A DNA stretch of 64,000 nucleotides, taken from NCBI GenBank assembly GCA_001464955.1, contig LNEM01000009.1, forward strand, positions 186,001-250,000. The letters are read 5' to 3'. The DNA is from Rhizobiales bacterium Ga0077537 (GTDB lineage: Bacteria > Pseudomonadota > Alphaproteobacteria > Rhizobiales > Hyphomicrobiaceae). The notes under the pieces were generated by a model. That model did no database searches and was not told where the DNA came from. It was given only the letters and a program-made list of their open reading frames with translations. Below are positions 63,471 through 64,000 of the stretch, piece after piece (within the stretch, counting starts at the first letter, position 1; every line of letters starts with the position of its first letter). A program made the translations under genes and the position numbers.

Positions 63471-63835
63471 TCGTCGGTCTCCTGGGCGAAGATCTCGTCC
63501 TCCTCGATGGTCCCATAGGCTTCCTTGATGCGAACCACGAGCGCCAGTCCGAGCGACAGAACGGCGACGCCGACCACGATGGCGGTCAGGATCAGGACGT
63601 GAGGCAGGGGGTTCGTGTAGACCTTGAAGGCCGGGTCGAGGATGGGCGCCGTGCCGCCGATGATCTTCGAGGGACCGACGTAGAGCAGGTAGACCGAGGT
63701 CTGGAAGACGGACAGGCCGATCAGCTTCTTGATCATGTTGCCGCGGGCAATCACGATGAAGAGGCCCGCGACCATCAGGAAGATCGTGACGACGTAGTTG
63801 TAATGCTCGGCAAAGCGCAGGATGGCGTCCCTCAT
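63467..63835 (-). CDS. mrpC: Mrp/Mnh antiporter subunit C (NuoK-like)
   Basis: This 122-aa three-helix membrane protein is homologous to NuoK. NYVVTIFLMVAGLFIVIARGNMIKKLIGLSVFQTSVYL covers helices one and two (order and the GN-IKKLIGL loop are diagnostic). NPLPHVLILTAIVVGVAVLSLGLALVVRI is helix three with the LTAIVVG block. Its start overlaps the preceding mrpB-like stop as ATGA, and its stop overlaps the mrpD start. Confidence 0.93.
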   Translation of the reverse strand: MRDAILRFAEHYNYVVTIFLMVAGLFIVIARGNMIKKLIGLSVFQTSVYLLYVGPSKIIGGTAPILDPAFKVYTNPLPHVLILTAIVVGVAVLSLGLALVVRIKEAYGTIEEDEIFAQETDE

Positions 63836-64000
63836 CGACCGCGCTCCACGAAGGCGTAGAAAATGGCGAGCATGGTCGAGGCTACCGTGACGTGGACGCC
63901 GACCTCGACCCAGAAGATGCCGCGTTCACGACCGTGCATCGGGCTCGGATCGAGCACGCCGTAGTCGAGGAAATTCTGCCCGAGCAGCATCGTGAGGACA
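63832..64000 (-). CDS. mrpB: Mrp/Mnh antiporter subunit B-like, C-terminal end only
   Basis: The last 55 codons of a minus-strand gene are present; the rest lies outside the window. They read GQNFLDYGVLDPSPMHGRERG, then IFWVEVGVHVTVASTMLAIFY, then AFVERGR and the stop. The block GIFWVEVGVHVTVASTM with the preceding DP.HGRE resembles the C-terminus of MnhB/MrpB. The stop overlaps the mrpC start as ATGA. It fixes the operon order B-C-D. Confidence 0.8.
   Translation of the reverse strand, partial: VLTMLLGQNFLDYGVLDPSPMHGRERGIFWVEVGVHVTVASTMLAIFYAFVERGR

Overview
The window is high-GC, gene-dense bacterial DNA with about sixty protein genes. It contains no rRNA, tRNA, CRISPR array or insertion sequence that I can see. 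The gene content points to an alphaproteobacterium of the Hyphomicrobiales (Rhizobiales) type: a SciP/DUF1153 cell-cycle regulator, a TIGR02301-type secreted protein, a bactofilin, a large AsmA-like envelope protein, the run argS - SPOR protein - nagZ - scpA - scpB, and a multi-subunit Mrp/Mnh antiporter. I cannot name the genus.

Layout. 1-8.8 kb: central and redox metabolism (truncated zinc alcohol dehydrogenase, gpmI, PEP-mutase-family lyase, GMC oxidoreductase), then surface-carbohydrate functions (polysaccharide deacetylase, secreted beta-helix protein), a thioesterase and a bactofilin. 9-17.5 kb: DUF455 protein and peroxiredoxin (translationally coupled), a 1263-aa AsmA-like protein, a Rieske protein, a small membrane protein, a GNAT enzyme and ettA, whose leader carries tandem hairpins. 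17.7-25.3 kb: Uma2-type nuclease, a HEAT-repeat gene broken by a perfect 16-bp tandem duplication, a DsbA-like protein, a soluble hybrid histidine kinase, an SDR, an alginate-lyase-family protein and a second zinc alcohol dehydrogenase. 25.3-36.1 kb: a 793-aa coiled-coil protein with an apparent Clp-N-like head, a SRAP-family protein lacking the usual catalytic Glu, a Nudix enzyme, small or secreted unknowns, a LysE exporter, tandem L,D-transpeptidases, dihydroorotase, YgfZ, and a 42-aa secreted peptide behind a clear promoter.

36.3-46.7 kb holds the most distinctive region: an ATM1-type ABC exporter, then a co-directional, partly overlapping run of a fatty-acid alpha-dioxygenase-like haem peroxidase, an unrecognised protein with a possible haem-thiolate (P450-like) C-terminus, an Old-Yellow-Enzyme-type flavoprotein and two membrane-anchored di-haem cytochromes c. 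I read this as a putative lipid or isoprenoid oxidation pathway and as the best candidate for an undescribed system.

46.7-57.8 kb is housekeeping: erpA, dgt, argS, SPOR protein, nagZ, scpA, scpB, mtgA, a SoxW-like thioredoxin and an aldo/keto reductase. sciP follows at 58.1 kb, behind a 370-bp AT-richer leader with CtrA-like half-sites. The right end is a minus-strand Mrp/Mnh operon (B-C-D-D'-small-D'') with three large NuoL/M/N-type proton-channel paralogues; it runs off the window.
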